Positions 12,101-24,460 are shown, counted from the first letter of the stretch. The stretch: 64,000 bases of DNA from Lotus japonicus (GCF_012489685.1 NC_080042.1:61799633-61863632), one strand, 5' to 3'. Numbers and translations: made by a program. The notes: generated from the letters alone by a model not told the origin.

Positions 12101-12786
12101 AAACCCTTGGCGAGGCAGATAAATCGATTCTTCTCAGACTTGCTGAAGGGCCTGAATATCGAGCTAGAAGGTTCACTGCATATAATGTTAACGGATATAA
12201 ATTTCGTACATTAGCTCGAGACAAAGGATTGAGAACTCAAAATATTGGGGTTTTTGGTTCATTTGGCACTAGAAGTTACTCAACCAGTAGTGATTCCCAA
12301 ATGAGATTTGGAGGGGTCCCTTATTATGGGAAGTTGATAGACATAATTGAAATCAGCTACGGTGGCTTATTCACAATTCCTTTATTTAAATGTAAATGGG
12401 CTAACACCACTAATCCTAGAGGTATGAAAAAAGATGATTTGGGTTTTACCTCTATTAACTTCACAAGACCAATACACACGGGAGATCATGAAGACGATGA
12501 GCCTTATATTAAAGCTTCTGAAGCCCATATGATTTTTTATGTTGATGATGAGAAAGAAAATGGTTGGAGTATACCTGTGCATGTGAAGTCAAGGGACTTA
12601 TATGACATGGGTGAAGAGATTAGTGTATCAGATGAGGCATATCCATCATCTAACTTGGAGCAAATTTTTCCGGATAATACTGAACCTGTACAATTGGCAA
12701 GAGTTGTCACAAATGATGATCCTGCAGATTATATCATTGAGGGAAATATCGATGAAGATGATATTCAAGATTATATAGTTACATGA
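9115..12786 (+). pseudogene. TNP2-type CACTA transposase (TNPD-like), frameshifted
   Basis: The gene would encode the DDE-type transposase that cuts CACTA ends. Exon 1 opens at ATG 9115 and runs 598 codons. An N-terminal transposase-associated zinc-finger-like domain occupies about residues 1-80 (MDKSWI..., CPCGLCNF). The TNP2 core (about 355-598) includes WPVILIPYNTPPW, LTGLACPTC-like ACPTCNF and LDVMHIEKNVCENIL. The frame is lost at about 10893-10907, and KARKDLQAMGF continues in another frame to the splice donor after 11425. The remaining exons fit GT-AG rules: 11516-11830, 11896-12001 and 12085-12786. The middle part (about 11100-11830) is the DUF4218 domain and the last exon is the DUF4216 domain, both normal partners in this family. 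Apart from the one frameshift the exons are open, so the break is fairly recent or could be a sequencing error. Confidence 0.92.
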
Positions 12787-12934
12787 TCTGATTCTTCGGA
12801 TAATACTTGCAATTCACTTATATTATCACCATAAGATGTTTTCACTTGTGAGGTTCTTTTGATGTTATTCTTTATATATATATATATAGTTGTCTTGTCT
12901 TCCTTTATAATGCTAACATCTTGGTTTTACAGGT

Positions 12935-15128
12935 ATGCCTAAATCAAAGAGACATTGTCGCAGAAGTTCTTCTTCAGCAACAACACCCCAACAATCTGAT
13001 TCTGCACGTCACAGCGACCCTATATCGCAGCATGTTGACCATGTACAGCAGCTGAGTGAGTCTATAACACAGCATAGTGAGCCTATAAAGTAGCATAGTG
13101 AGCCTATACCACAACAGAGTGCACCTATAATCAATGAGGTTCAAAATCAACAGCCCGCACAACGTGCTCGGAAGTCTACAAAAAAATGGGACGTGAACCT
13201 TGTTGGTATGGGATTCAGTTCTTAACACTTTTTGATTATGCAGTATTTTCCATTCACTTATATTTTGTCACAAATAAAATTGTTAATATTTTACGTGCAG
13301 ATGATGAGGGGGCTATTACAGCTCATAGTTTACTATGCGATGATTTGAAGTATGATCTTCCCGGAAGTAGGAAAATTGTTGTACTATGGGATGAGTTTGG
13401 TCGACCTGTTGGAAATGCTGCTGGACTTTTGGGAGTATTTTTAGGGGTACTTGCATCTAGTGCTACTAAATTACCAATCACCTATATTAGATGGCCAGAT
13501 GTTGCTAAAATACACAAGGATCAGGTTTAGGCTACCATAAAGGTATGAATCATAATAAATTATAAATTTTGCTTATTGACATAATCTAATACACTTTACT
13601 AATTGAATTTATTTTTGTAGCAAAAATTTCAAGTCAATGAGGATGGACATAAAAAACTCATACTGGAAAGTCTTGGGAAGAAATGGAGGGACAATCGTAG
13701 TAGAATGTTTGTTGAATGTTATGATGAGAAACCATCTTGGGAAACAAATCTTCAGGAACGCCCTGAAGGTGTTCAGTTGGATCAATGGGTCTCTTACCTA
13801 CAGTATAAAGTGTCTGAGAAAGGGAAGGTAATAATAAACTGTATTGGTTCTTAATCTCATGTTTCAGCACCTTATTTTCTCGGTGAACATGTATTGATTT
13901 TAGTTTCTTCCTAATGATATCATGTACTGGTTTTAAGATTCTTGCTATTTGCTACTGTCAATGAAGAAGGCAGCCAATTTTCTTTGTGATGGAAGACAAC
14001 TAACATTATTTTTTTTGTCAATGTAGTCTTATTCTGAGAAGAACACTGCTAGCCGATGCAAGCAGAAGATCACTCATACACTCGGGTCCAAATCTATTGC
14101 AAGGAAACAATATGAGTTGGTATGGTCTATTTACAAATTTTTACGCTTGATTACTAATTTCGTACTAGTCTCATACTTTGTAATCTTAAATCTAAAGTTA
14201 TTATTTCATTAGATTACTAATTTCATGCTTTGTAATAGGAAACTCAAACTGGTAGACCATATAGTAGGTTAGAAATGTACACTATTGCCCACAAGAAGAA
14301 AGATGGATCATTTGTGAACGAAGAGGCTAGACAACAGATTGTGAGTACAATGTTATTTATGAGTTTCTATTTTAATTTACAACCTTACAAAATTTATGTT
14401 TTAACATTGTTATTCTTAACTACATGTTTAATTTTATATGTAGGAACAACTAGAAAGGGAAGTTGACAACAATGCTTCTGAAGAAGATGCATTCACAACT
14501 GTAATTGGGAAAGAGCATCATGGATATGTACGAGGCATGGGTTTCGGTGTTTGCCCCTCTAAAGTCTTCAAAGGTTTTGGGAGCACATCTACCAATGGTT
14601 CTTCTGCACAAGTTAACAAGCTTCAATCAGAATTGGAAACAGGGCGTTCCAGAGTTGATACTTTGGTACAAGAAGTTGAAAGATTTAAAGGTTTAGAAGC
14701 ACAACTTGCATTTGTTATGCAACAATTGGTTAGCCAAGGATTTAATCAGGTAAGAGATCTAAATGAATAACTTATGACTGATGATTATTGGTTGGTTGTT
14801 AATCAGAATTATGTAGGACTTGTGCCTTTAGGCTTTAGAGATAACTTAGGAGTATCATTTTGCATCTTTAGGCATTTGGTTGGTTCTGTTTTACTGATCT
14901 GGTTAGGTTTTACTGGTTCTGGTTATGTTTCACTGGTTTACTTGTTCTGTTTTACTAGTTCTAGTTATGTTTTACTGGTCATCTTTTATACTTTTAATAA
15001 TGTGTGCATATAGCTGAATATTAATACAAATTTCAATTTTGTAGGTTAGTGATTTAGGCTCTCCAAACGAACCAAGGCGATCTTCGTCCGCTAGTCATAA
15101 TCCCGGAAACAAAGGACCATCTTCTTAG
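12935..15128 (+). pseudogene. TNPA/Ptta-type CACTA second protein, two in-frame stops
   Basis: This is the second gene of the element, 148 bp downstream of the transposase. Exons with GT-AG junctions are 12935-13205, 13301-13542, 13621-13827, 14027-14119, 14239-14340, 14444-14749 and 15045-15128, and all joins keep frame. The product starts MPKSKRHCRRSS and has HSEP-type short repeats. It continues with KWRDNRSRMFVECYDE and SRCKQKITHTLGSKS, characteristic of the plant En/Spm Ptta domain (PF03004), and ends in a coiled coil around VNKLQSELETGRSRVDTL. In En/Spm the equivalent protein binds subterminal repeats. TAG codons at 13091-13093 (likely from CAG) and 13528-13530 (likely from TGG) interrupt it. 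Confidence 0.88.
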
Positions 15129-15459
15129 CTTCATGTAGGATTGGGGGGAATGATTTAAGACTGAGCTTTTTTTGGATTATTCTACTGAACTTGTCATTTT
15201 AGTAGCTGGATCTAGCATATTGAAGAACAATGTTTTTTATGTTAATGTTAATGTTGGACCATTTATATGTCTTTTGGACTGAATTTGACACTTTAGTAGT
15301 TGGATTTATGTTGAATGCAGAATGAACTTATTTTTACCTATATGTTTTTCATATTTACAAGTTATAGTAATTTTGACAAAATCAGGGTTGATTTAGAAAG
15401 CAGGTATAATGGTAGTAAATTTCATTTTTAATAAAAAACAAAACAAAACAAAAAAAAAG

Positions 15460-15769
15460 TTAACTACTTGCGGCGGTTTGAACCGTCGCTAAATGATAAT
15501 ATGAATTCTTCCACAAAAGTACTTCACGGCGGTTCAAACCGCCGCCACAAGTTGCAGCAAACCGTTTTTTGTTAGCTATCTGCGGCGGTCCAAATGCTAG
15601 ATCCTATTAGCGGCGGATATTCCAGTGGTTGGTACAAACCGCCGCAGAACGCCTTGCGACGCTAGTATCTGCGACAGTTGGCAAACCGCCGCAAAAGGAA
15701 TCCTGCGGCGGTTTAAACCGCCGCAAAACGTCCTTACAACTGCCGCAAAATGCCTTTTTTTTTGTAGTA
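15460..15769. repeat. CACTA right subterminal array and terminal inverted repeat
   Basis: This array mirrors the left end: GCGGCGGTTT and AAACCGCCGC motifs at about 15470, 15527, 15538, 15581, 15640, 15684, 15705 and 15714. It closes with the T-rich terminal inverted repeat ending TTTGTAGTA. Short open frames across it on both strands are by-products of the repeats. Confidence 0.85.
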
Positions 15770-17344
15770 TAGGTTCTGAATTCTTGAAAGAGGATCTTCG
15801 TGGTGGCTCTTGTTGTGTAACAACATTGATTAGGAATGGTAACCTACTAACCTTATTGTGTCCAATGCTAACGATTGTCGTCATTAGCAGAGGTGTTGGG
15901 GAGGCCCTCACATCTGACCACTGACCTTCAAGGGAAGATGAAAAGGACAATTGCAACTCAAGAGAGCATGTGAATGTGATAGCAATTTTCTCGTCTTTGA
16001 AACACATGTTAAAATAGCTCAAGTTGTAAAACAAAGGTCATGTTCTCTCTTCGCCTCCTCATCCATCTTCATCATCCCTTAATAAATAAAACCCATAAAG
16101 CATTAAAGCACTTTCAAACCCGTATATCCCTTAACCTTCATCACCATCTTCATTATCTCGATCTTCCTATTCATCATCCTAATCAATCTTCATCATCACT
16201 CACAAATTAACCCCAAAAAACCCTTAAAAAACCCAGGAAAATTGAAACTTTATAAACACATGACTACCATGAACCATCACCACCAAGGCACCAACTACAT
16301 TGAAGCTTCTGCCACTATCTTCCTCATTTCTCTTTTCTCATGTCTCGATGCTCAATGAATTTAAAAAAAAAAAAAATTAGAAATTTAGTAAATCACTTGC
16401 GACCAAACCTCTAAAATTACTTATAGGGAATATGTAGACATTTAGTATCATTGTAAATGTGTTTAATCTTAGTTATCTAAAGAACCCAAAATATGCTTTG
16501 AAAAAAAAAATCTCAAAAATACAAAAAAAATGTTTTTCAAAATCACAAAAATTATTATAATCAAAGTTAAGTCTTCTTTCACTTTTTTTTTATATTTTTA
16601 TAACTATATGAGCCTTCAACGCTTCCATAAAGGTACATAGCAGCGTGAACACTCCAGTCGGGCAACCCAATTAAAATTTGTCTTTTATACTTCTAAAATT
16701 ATATTAGCCTTGAGTCATTCGATAGAGGTATGTAGGACGATGTTCAAACCTGTCAGACTAAAATATTAAAAAAAAATCCCTCTTTCATAAACGATAATTT
16801 CTCTTTTTGGGGGGTAAAATGAATATTTTCAACAATGTTAAAATTTACACATTATCTTAGGTAATCGTCTAAGGACGTATGTACTAGGGATGCGGGTTAA
16901 TTCTCTGCCCTTCCTTATGCATAAATCAACTCTTGAAATTAGCTTTGGATATATAGACATAAACTCGTTGTAAAATGCATTTTTGACTCAAATTATATTG
17001 GTTATGACTCCATTACTATAATTGTTTTAGGAGCGGTCACTACAGGGCCCAATAAGCACGTTGGCCGAAGCCAACACGCCAACACGCCAACGATGACTAT
17101 TCCCGACTATTTTCCTAACCACATGGATGTGTTTTGAAAGTTATTTCAGCGAGGAATGTATGCACAATTCACTCAATGTACAGGGGCTCATAAAAAAAAA
17201 ACTCAATGTACAGGGACCATAAACATAGTTGACTCAAGAACTAAAAATCGTAATTTTTTATAAGAACTTAATTATTTGAGTTTCACCGTATATGTTGGAG
17301 ACTTGAAACATATTTAATATAATACAATTTTATATATTTACATT
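15770..17344. other. Intergenic DNA right of the CACTA element
   Basis: AT-rich DNA without a supported ORF. A short phrase, actcaatgtacaggg, is repeated at about 17171 and 17202. Nothing else is recognised. Confidence 0.5.
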
Positions 17345-17815
17345 AATGTTTAATTTTTTTTAAAGAAACATTTCACTTAATTAAACTGAAATCGGCACAA
17401 AGGCCGCAATGTCGGAAATTTCAAAAGAACTAGCCTCAGGAGACACCTCCTCAATCCACACTAAACTGAAAAATGATGAGGCCTTCCTGGCCAAAAAAGT
17501 CAGCAACTATATTGCCTGAGCGTCTAACAAAAGATAAATGAACAGAATCAAAAGCACAACTTAACTGAACACAATCTTGAATAACTTAACTCAAATAATA
17601 ACCACCATCCGGCGGTTTTTTCCACCTATGGAAAAGCAGAAGGCAATCTGTCTCAAAACAAACCAACCAGAAGCCAAGCCGAGTCGCTAAAATCATAGCC
17701 CATCGAAACGCAACTGCCACGGCTAGGAGCGCAGACGAAGTCATAACGGGGAACATCGTTGCTGCTGCGAGGACAAGCCCCTCGCTGTCGGGTGGGATGA
17801 CATGCGAGAAATCAA
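17345..17815 (-). pseudogene. LINE 3' end with RNase H-like domain remnant, minus strand
   Basis: Read on the minus strand, the segment encodes an RNase H-like tail: FVRRSGNIVADF, then after a one-frame slip LARKASSFFSLVWIEEVSPE. Farther 5' (near 17640-17700) is a block like the ETDCLL region of the domain. A T-run at 17349-17359 marks the poly(A) end on the opposite strand, as expected for an inserted L1-type LINE. The domain is broken by frameshifts. Confidence 0.65.
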
Positions 17816-18685
17816 ATCAAATGTCTGATCTAATCTAACAATAAATTTTTCGTTTTTTCATTTTTTTGCCTTTATTGAAAATTATTATTTTTTATTCAAC
17901 TTTTGTACTTTTGTTTGAATTCAATCGGTCATGAACATCCTCATCTCCATCGGACATGAGGACCTCTGCGTGGGTGAGAGAACCAACATGAAAATGTTAT
18001 TAATTATTATTTTAAAAAAATGTTATTCAATCGCATGGGACGAAGCACAACCATAGCGGTATTCAATCGTGTGGACCTCGACAACTAGAACGCGGGGGAT
18101 GGCACTCGCTGCATGGAAGACAAGGATTGTGGAAACGCATGCGAGATGAAGGGCGCTCTGATTGAGGCCGTGTAGAAGCGCGCGCAAGGGCAAAAAGTTC
18201 GGCGCGGTTAACAAGAAGAGAGGGTGTACTTAGATCTTGAACCACCTTTTTGAAGAGCTATAATAAGGTTTCATGACTCTCCCTAGGCAGAGAAATATAT
18301 TAAAACAATCTCGATAAAAGCCGCCTCAGAATCCTGAGTTCAAATCTTCTCATCTCTACGTGAACTACTTTAGGTCTTTATGTCTTTGAATGAGGGTAAA
18401 AAACTTTCCACCTTCAATTTTATTCGCATTCAAAGACATAAAATCTTTGAGAGATTCATTTCACCTTCATCATGCCTTAGAGAGAATCTCTTATCAAGGT
18501 GTGTTGACGATATGTGTATTTCCACGGTGTATATCCTCTCCAAGTACGGTGTGGTTCGGGGAAGAACTAAGCGGAAGTTGGTGGGCCTGTGACACCCGGG
18601 CCGACGAGGGCAGAGAGTGATCGTCAGTGCAGTGAGGCACGAACAAGGAGCGGCTCATGGCAGGTTTCTAGGCGTATTCCAAGAC
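17816..18685. other. Intergenic, nothing recognised
   Basis: Mixed composition. Short overlapping open frames at 18023-18245 and 18380-18620 on both strands show no domains. The sequence just before 18686 (for example gtgacacccgggccgacgag) may belong to an older repeat. Confidence 0.4.
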
Positions 18686-19374
18686 TGTAACGCCCCGATT
18701 TCTCGAGTGTCACACAGTAACAAACACATGGATTTTCGTAAAATGTTTTCGTCGTTCAATTAATTAACCTCACTTAGTTATAAAGGCTCATTATTACGAA
18801 AATCTTCAAAATTAACCAACCATCGAAAACATGTGGAATTACTTAAAACCAAACCATTTGAAATTAGTAACCATTCGGAACCAAATGTAACACTTGTCTG
18901 GAATGTAAAGAGGTAAATTACATCAAATTAAACCAACGGAAAATGAGTAAATGGTTCATTGCCCACTCGCAACTCTCAACCCCAAGGAAAGAAAGTAGAG
19001 GTCTCACATCCCAAACCCAAATCTTCATCAGCTCAATCATCGTCGCCATAAACTCGCCGGTCTCCGGACGTGTCGGTCGCCTAAGCCCGATCCTTCTCTT
19101 TATCATATCGCATCAGTTCCCAAGAATGGATCGACACCGTTGTCTTCGTCAACACCATCTACCCCCCCCCCCCAAAACAACACAAAACACACAAGCAAGG
19201 GTCAGGTTACAAATCAAACATGAATATACATCTCACATCACATATTATCTCTTACTTTATTAGGATATCATAGAACAGTTAGTCACCCAGGTACTTGGTT
19301 AAACTAACGATCCTCACTTCACACAACCACATCAACACCTTGGCCAATCTCGAACATCCGCAGATGCACAATCA

Positions 19375-19515
19375 CAAGGGGACCAACACAGTCGACCCAA
19401 GTCACGTGGAGACCAACACAGTCAATCCACAAATCTCAGGGAGACCAACACAGTCAATCCCTATCCCATGACTCAATCTTGGTTATCACGTGGAGACCAA
19501 CACAGTCAATCCAGC
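19375..19515. repeat. Short repeats with core GACCAACACAGTC
   Basis: The unit ggagaccaacacagtcaatc (or a close variant) occurs four times in about 140 bp, spaced irregularly (about 19379, 19411, 19441 and 19493). They lie inside the degenerate retroelement block and may be LTR-internal motifs. Confidence 0.8.
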
Positions 19516-21119
19516 AAATCACCCTCGCGTGCAAGCAACCGTTTGTCTCTAACGGCACCATCGTTCTCATGGTCCATAGTCATCACTAGACCTATGTTCC
19601 AATTATATCACATTTTACTTGCAAGCGATTAAATTCTCAGTTCTCTTTGTTAATGGCTCTAATATGTCATCCTAGAGTCTTAACAGTTCAACGTCGGATA
19701 AAACATAAACGACAAGAAATATAATCAACAACAGAAGGAATTACAGCTGGATGAGCTACCTTCTTAAATAAATCTCAGTCAGGCATTTATTCATACTACA
19801 ACAATACTTATACTCACATTCTCATGCATCTCAACACATAATTCATAGCAATTACATCAAAACAGTATCATTGAGGAAGATATTCAAAATTCAGAAGACC
19901 AACCAACTAAATAACAGATAGATACAAGTTTTTTTGAAAATCAAGTGTCATGGTCGTTTTCTAAAAAAGTAGCAGAAATAGCGATCACTAAAAACGATTT
20001 ACAGAACTCATTTCTCAACCAAAATTTACGTACTACACATGCCTGGAAAGCTAATTTAAAATCCTACAACTTTCTAGTTTACCACTTTTTCGTTTGAAAA
20101 TCAAAACTGGGTGATATTGGGCGACGAAGTTCGCTGTCCAGTACAGAAAACTGGCAGAGTCACTTCCGCTTCAAATTTAAATTTTGAAAACTCAAGTTCA
20201 GAGTTCCTAGGTCATTTTCCAGTAACATACATCATATAAGGATTAGAAATCATGGTTTTCATGGCAAAAAGTACAGCAACCATCATGTTCACAAAAGCTC
20301 ATACAAAAGCATGCAAGAATACAACTTTTCTCAAGGATTTTCATGGCAAAGTTCCTAACTTCTACCCTTTTCCTAAACCAGCCCTTACCTTGAGTCTTTG
20401 GTATGAAAAGAAGAGAAAGATGAAGTATGAAGAAGCTATTCCTTGCTGTCTCTCTCTGGCTTGCTCGATCTCTTCCTCCTTCCCTTGGTCTCTCTCTCTC
20501 GCGTTCTCTCTCTCTCGCGTGTGGTGCCGACGGTGCTAGGGTTGCAAGGTGGTGGCTCCTCTCTCTTTTCTCTCTTCTGTTTTTACGTGATTAGAAGAGT
20601 GTGGTAGGGTTTCTAATTCAGACCTTAGTTGCTTGAATGAAAAGAAACTTTCCTCCCTCACTAAAACCCAACCCGCGGCCACCCCCAAGCCCATTAGGGT
20701 TTCCTTCTTTTTTTTTTTTAAATAAATCTCTTTGTTTTTGAAAATATAATTTTAGATATTCAGTTTTTATTTAAAAGCAAAAACTGAATATAATTTTTTA
20801 ATAGGTAGATAATCCCCTTCCTTAAATCAAAATCAAATCTTTCCCAAGATTTAGCAAAATCGCATAGGCTGGACAGCCAGTCCTCCGCTCACTAAAAATC
20901 GAATATCTTGAGCTATAGATATCGGATTGACACGAAACCGGATGGAGAATTTAGCTAACTGAAAGAGCTACAATTATCATGAAAGAAGTTTTTCCAAAAT
21001 ATGTCTTTAAGACCCTTCAACAATTCACACAAGATCCCGGGCAGATTTGCAAATAACACAACTTCGCCAAAAACTTCACTTTTATTCACTAAAACTCCAA
21101 GTCTATTATTTATCCATAT

Positions 21120-21147
21120 AAATAATAATAATAATAATAATAATAAA
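21120..21147. repeat. (AAT)n microsatellite
   Basis: Nine consecutive AAT units inside the retroelement block. Confidence 0.95.
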
Positions 21148-22335
21148 GTCTGGATCTTACAAAGACTGTATAGGTATGGGAATATACAGTTCATGAGGGC
21201 ATAAAAGATTTGATTGGTACTACTCATAACAACAAGCTGCATCTTCTTTTCGGGAGCACAACTTATAAAAAATCCAAGGTTAAGTGTGCTTGCCTTGAAG
21301 CAATAGTGGGATGGGTGACCCCCTGGGAAGTTTTCCCAAGAAGTGCGGAGTGAGGACAAAGTGCGCTGAAAAGACTCATGTTGTTAGCGTGAGGTCAGTT
21401 GTCAGATCAAGATGTTACAAATGGCATAACATGGTAGTAGGATTAAGAATAATTATATATGATAGGGATGATATATGATCACTGATGTGATAAATGCTAG
21501 TTGTTATTATGAATATGCCATATTTGATTAGGTTGCTAGCTTTAATTATGATATGCATGCAAGTTATACTCTTATAATTGCGATAATGTTCGAGATCAGA
21601 ACATGTAAGGTTGGGAGCTTTGTGATGATGACTAACTTGCATGGCATGAGTATGTTATCAAGTGACCGGGATCGGACTTGATGACCATGACTGGTGACCT
21701 AGATTGGGCTGGTCTGTGGCGAGGTTTGGGGGCAATGAAGGACCTGAACGAGCGACAAAACGTGAAGCGACAGTGCGTTAGTGACAAGTTAACCTCGATA
21801 GTGGAGCTGTGGGACAACGGTTCGTTGGCTAGGAGTCAACCCCAATCGTGGAGTCCTGTTTGTCCCACCTACCCAGAAGTGGAGTTGGCGTAATGGATAT
21901 GCGAAAGTGTCTGCATTCACATAGACTATGGAACTAGGGCTACGTGACTAACCCTAATATGAGACTTTTGTTATTTAACTGTTGATGTATGTTACGATGC
22001 CTATTGCTTGATAATTATAATATGAACTATGATGTCATTTGCTTTGGGATATTTTCTTATTTGAATCAGTTTGATTGTTATGAGTGTTTGAGAGGTTTGT
22101 CATGGGCAACCTCATATTGTGATGCAAGCCACATGATTGATAGATCGACGTGAGTAGGTGTGAATAGAAATGGCTTTCAAATATACTATACTTTATGAGC
22201 ACATATAAGTATGTGGTTATGTGTATATCGTCTGACCTATTATTATATATACTTATAATCTGGACTGCTACAATTATTAGATGGGCCAGAATGGAAATGA
22301 GATAGTATCTCAATGGATTTACCAACAACACGGAA

Positions 22336-22434
22336 GAGACATGACTTTACCAACAACACGAAAGAGACTTGACTCTATCTGGGTCATAGTGGATCGACTG
22401 ACTAAGTCTGCTCATTTCTTACCTATGGAGGATG
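22336..22434 (+). pseudogene. Ty3/gypsy chromovirus integrase fragment
   Basis: The reading LPTTRKRLDSIWVIVDRLTK followed by SAHFLPM is the signature around the first catalytic aspartate of plant chromovirus integrases. Only about 33 residues survive, with no reverse transcriptase or RNase H on the same strand nearby. It marks the surrounding block as Ty3/gypsy derived. Confidence 0.8.
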
Positions 22435-23016
22435 CAGAGATGACGCCTTCGGTTGAGATGGACTCTTTTGAAGCCTCTGAGTTAACCAGGGTACACTCCA
22501 GGTCCAGGTTCACCGTTCTACACACCGACCTCGTTAGAGCCGGTGACTGCCGAAACTGCTGCTGCTACCCCTGTTGCTGTGGATACCCAGGCTGAGGACG
22601 ACGCATATCAATTTCTCCTTTGTTCGACAAGTTTTGTGATAGACAAGAGCACAGAATGAAGACCCTTGTCCTATATGCTATTAACGCAGCGTTCGATGCT
22701 AGAGGACTCTGAGTCGGGCGGGTGAGAGTTGTGTCTATATTTTGGGGATTGTGAGCTCGAGTTCCTTTTTGCTTTTCTAGGGCTTGGTACCTTCCTAAAG
22801 TCCATCGTGTGTTGTTGGCTCAGGAAAGGTCAGGGCATTAGTTTACTTTTGCATAATAAAATTAATGTACTCAACCTTTTGAGAAATCAATGAATGAGAT
22901 GTTTTCAGTCATTTGTTTATTCTTTAAGTTTGCTTTGAAAAGGATTTTATTTTCAGAAAATTTCACATTTATTTTGGAAAAGGTTACTAAAGTGACCCTT
23001 AAATCGGGGCGTTACA

Positions 23017-23514
23017 TTTGGATTTTGTTGTTGACTTTTCGCCTGATTAATCTATCAAGATTCTAATATGTTTTGTGGTACAGGAACCGATCGAAAGATA
23101 CTTGGATTTATGAATTGGTGATAGATACGAAACTCTATAAGGACTACTCCAAAGGTTCCTTCACCATTTATGAATTGGTGAGAGATTCAGAGGTTGGATC
23201 TCGGTGTTTATAAATAGGTGTCACAGATCCCACGGTTTCATTATATCCTTTTAACTTCCATGTAAGAATCATCACTAGAACTTGTAAGGACCTCTCCAAG
23301 AGGTACGCTCTTTACAATTTTATCTTTAAATCTGATGGTTTTCCTAGTATTAATTTGTATAAGTTTCTCCCTACATATGCCCATGACATATATAAGGTTA
23401 GATCTATGATGTAGAGGTTGGATTTATCTACATATCCAAAAGTTTGATCTATATTGTTTTATCTACTACATGCAGAGGTATCTACATATGCTTATTATAG
23501 ATCCAAAGGTTTGA
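23017..23514. other. Intergenic with local degenerate repeats
   Basis: Phrases such as aggttggatttatctacata and atctacatatgc recur loosely. No coding signal was seen. It borders the left arm of the long inverted repeat. Confidence 0.45.
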
Positions 23515-23723
23515 TCAATGTTGGATGGTTCGATCATGTCTATGATGTTGGATCTACAAATGTAGGATGTCAGATCTCATGTCAGCTTTGCATTTATGGG
23601 TCAATGAGAGATGCAGGTTTAGATCTACCAAATCTCACTGCCTTTTTTATCTCAAGTGGTAAAGCTCTCAAAAAATTTGTGACATAAAATTTTTGTGTTG
23701 TTTAACCTTTGTAACTTGTTTTA

Positions 23724-23930
23724 GGGCATTGTTATTCGGACCCCCTGATAGCTATTTGAAGTCTCCTTCAAAGTGCGACTATAACGCACTTTACGCACTT
23801 TGAAAGTGCGTTACCTACGCACTTTCAAAGTGCGTTATAACGCACTTCAAAACGCACCTCTAAAGTGCGTTATGGTCGCACTTTGAAGGGGGTTCAAATA
23901 GCTATCGGAGGGTCCGAATAACAATTACCC
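23724..23930. mobile_element. MITE with long imperfect TIRs and CGCACTTT repeats
   Basis: The left end GGGCATTGTTATTCGGACCC pairs with the right end GGTCCGAATAACAATTACCC. The 207-bp body is almost wholly self-complementary, built of GTGCGTT/AACGCAC and CGCACTTT motifs. Flanks TTGTTTTA and TTGTCTTA could be an 8-bp target duplication with one change; a TTA/TTG pair is the alternative, so the superfamily is left open. It is absent from the corresponding place of the opposite inverted-repeat arm. Confidence 0.8.
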
Positions 23931-24455
23931 TTGTCTTATAACATGTCTTGTTTTCATAATAGACTTTTGTAAAAGATCTACCAAGAAGTCATTTTAAGAA
24001 TTTATTTAAGACGACTTCCTATCTTGTATATGCAAGTGTAGTATGAATATTTGTGTTTATTCTCTTCCTCAAGTTGTGCAGACCTCTGTTACTACCTTCT
24101 ATACCTCAACTTGCTAAAAGAGTATTTTTTGCATAGTAAGACATTTCTTGAGAATAGTCTATTGTATCCCCACTCGTCTTTCCCATATACACAATATATT
24201 ATTACATCAATTTTACTCTCCTTTGTTCCTTAGCGGCTTTACACATTGAAGTTGTCATGTAGGTATTAGGGTACTATAAAGTTTTACCCCATCTTTAATC
24301 TTATCTATAATATGTGTGCAGAAATTTTCTAAAAGTTCAAATATATGGAGTTAGTACAATGAGATTAGAGAACCTCATACAAAAGGGGAAAAAAACTGAG
24401 CAGGATATCCCTATAATCAAAACCCTTCCAAAAAAGTAATTATAATTGGAATATG

Positions 24456-24460
24456 TTATC
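24456..24460. repeat. Sirevirus target site duplication, left
   Basis: TTATC directly before the 5' LTR equals TTATC at 36576-36580 directly after the 3' LTR. Confidence 0.97.

Larger units (their letters stand above)
6121..15769 (+). mobile_element. CACTA (En/Spm) DNA transposon, full length but degenerate
   Basis: The left end reads TACTACAAGAAAAAGGGCAT and the reverse complement of the right end reads TACTACAAAAAAAAAGGCAT. Both continue into TTTGCGGCGG/TTTGCGGCAG. Inside are subterminal GCGGCGGTT arrays and two genes in the same direction, a TNP2-type transposase (9115-12786) and a TNPA/Ptta-like gene (12935-15128), which is the standard CACTA arrangement. The outermost base is T rather than C at both ends. 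A 3-bp target duplication is not evident (aca on the left, tag on the right), so either the flanks have mutated or the site is rearranged. Both genes carry disabling mutations, so this copy cannot supply its own transposase. Confidence 0.93.
18686..23016. mobile_element. Degenerate Ty3/gypsy-like retroelement block
   Basis: The block begins TGTAACGCCCCGATTT and ends with the exact reverse complement. LTRs of some Tekay/Del-type chromoviruses begin and end with such related termini, so this may be one long LTR, two opposed LTRs, or a collapsed element. An integrase fragment sits at 22336-22434. Flanking pentamers (aagac and tttgg) do not match, so no target duplication supports a single clean insertion. 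No intact ORF is present. It contains the short tandem repeats at 19375-19515, an (AAT)n run and a CT-rich microsatellite near 20450-20575. Confidence 0.5.
23515..24460 (+). repeat. Long inverted repeat, left arm
   Basis: This arm reads as the reverse complement of 36581-37440 with clear but diverged identity: shared runs include tctatgatgttggatct, gagagatgcagg, tagatctaccaaatctca, gtcttgttttca and ataaagttttacccca. The Sirevirus sits between the arms. Without it and the MITE at 23724-23930 the two arms would be separated by only a short spacer. Confidence 0.85.

Noticed and set aside
6118..15772. 3-bp target duplication for the CACTA element
   Set aside because: Tested shifts of the boundary by one or two bases; none gives matching flanking triplets.
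15597..16034. Opposed open frames of 99 and 145 codons
   Set aside because: They read through the CACTA subterminal array (Arg/Pro/Ala repeats from GCGGCGG) and show no protein domain.
18681..23021. 5-bp target duplication for the gypsy-like block
   Set aside because: aagac and tttgg do not match, so a single clean insertion was not called.
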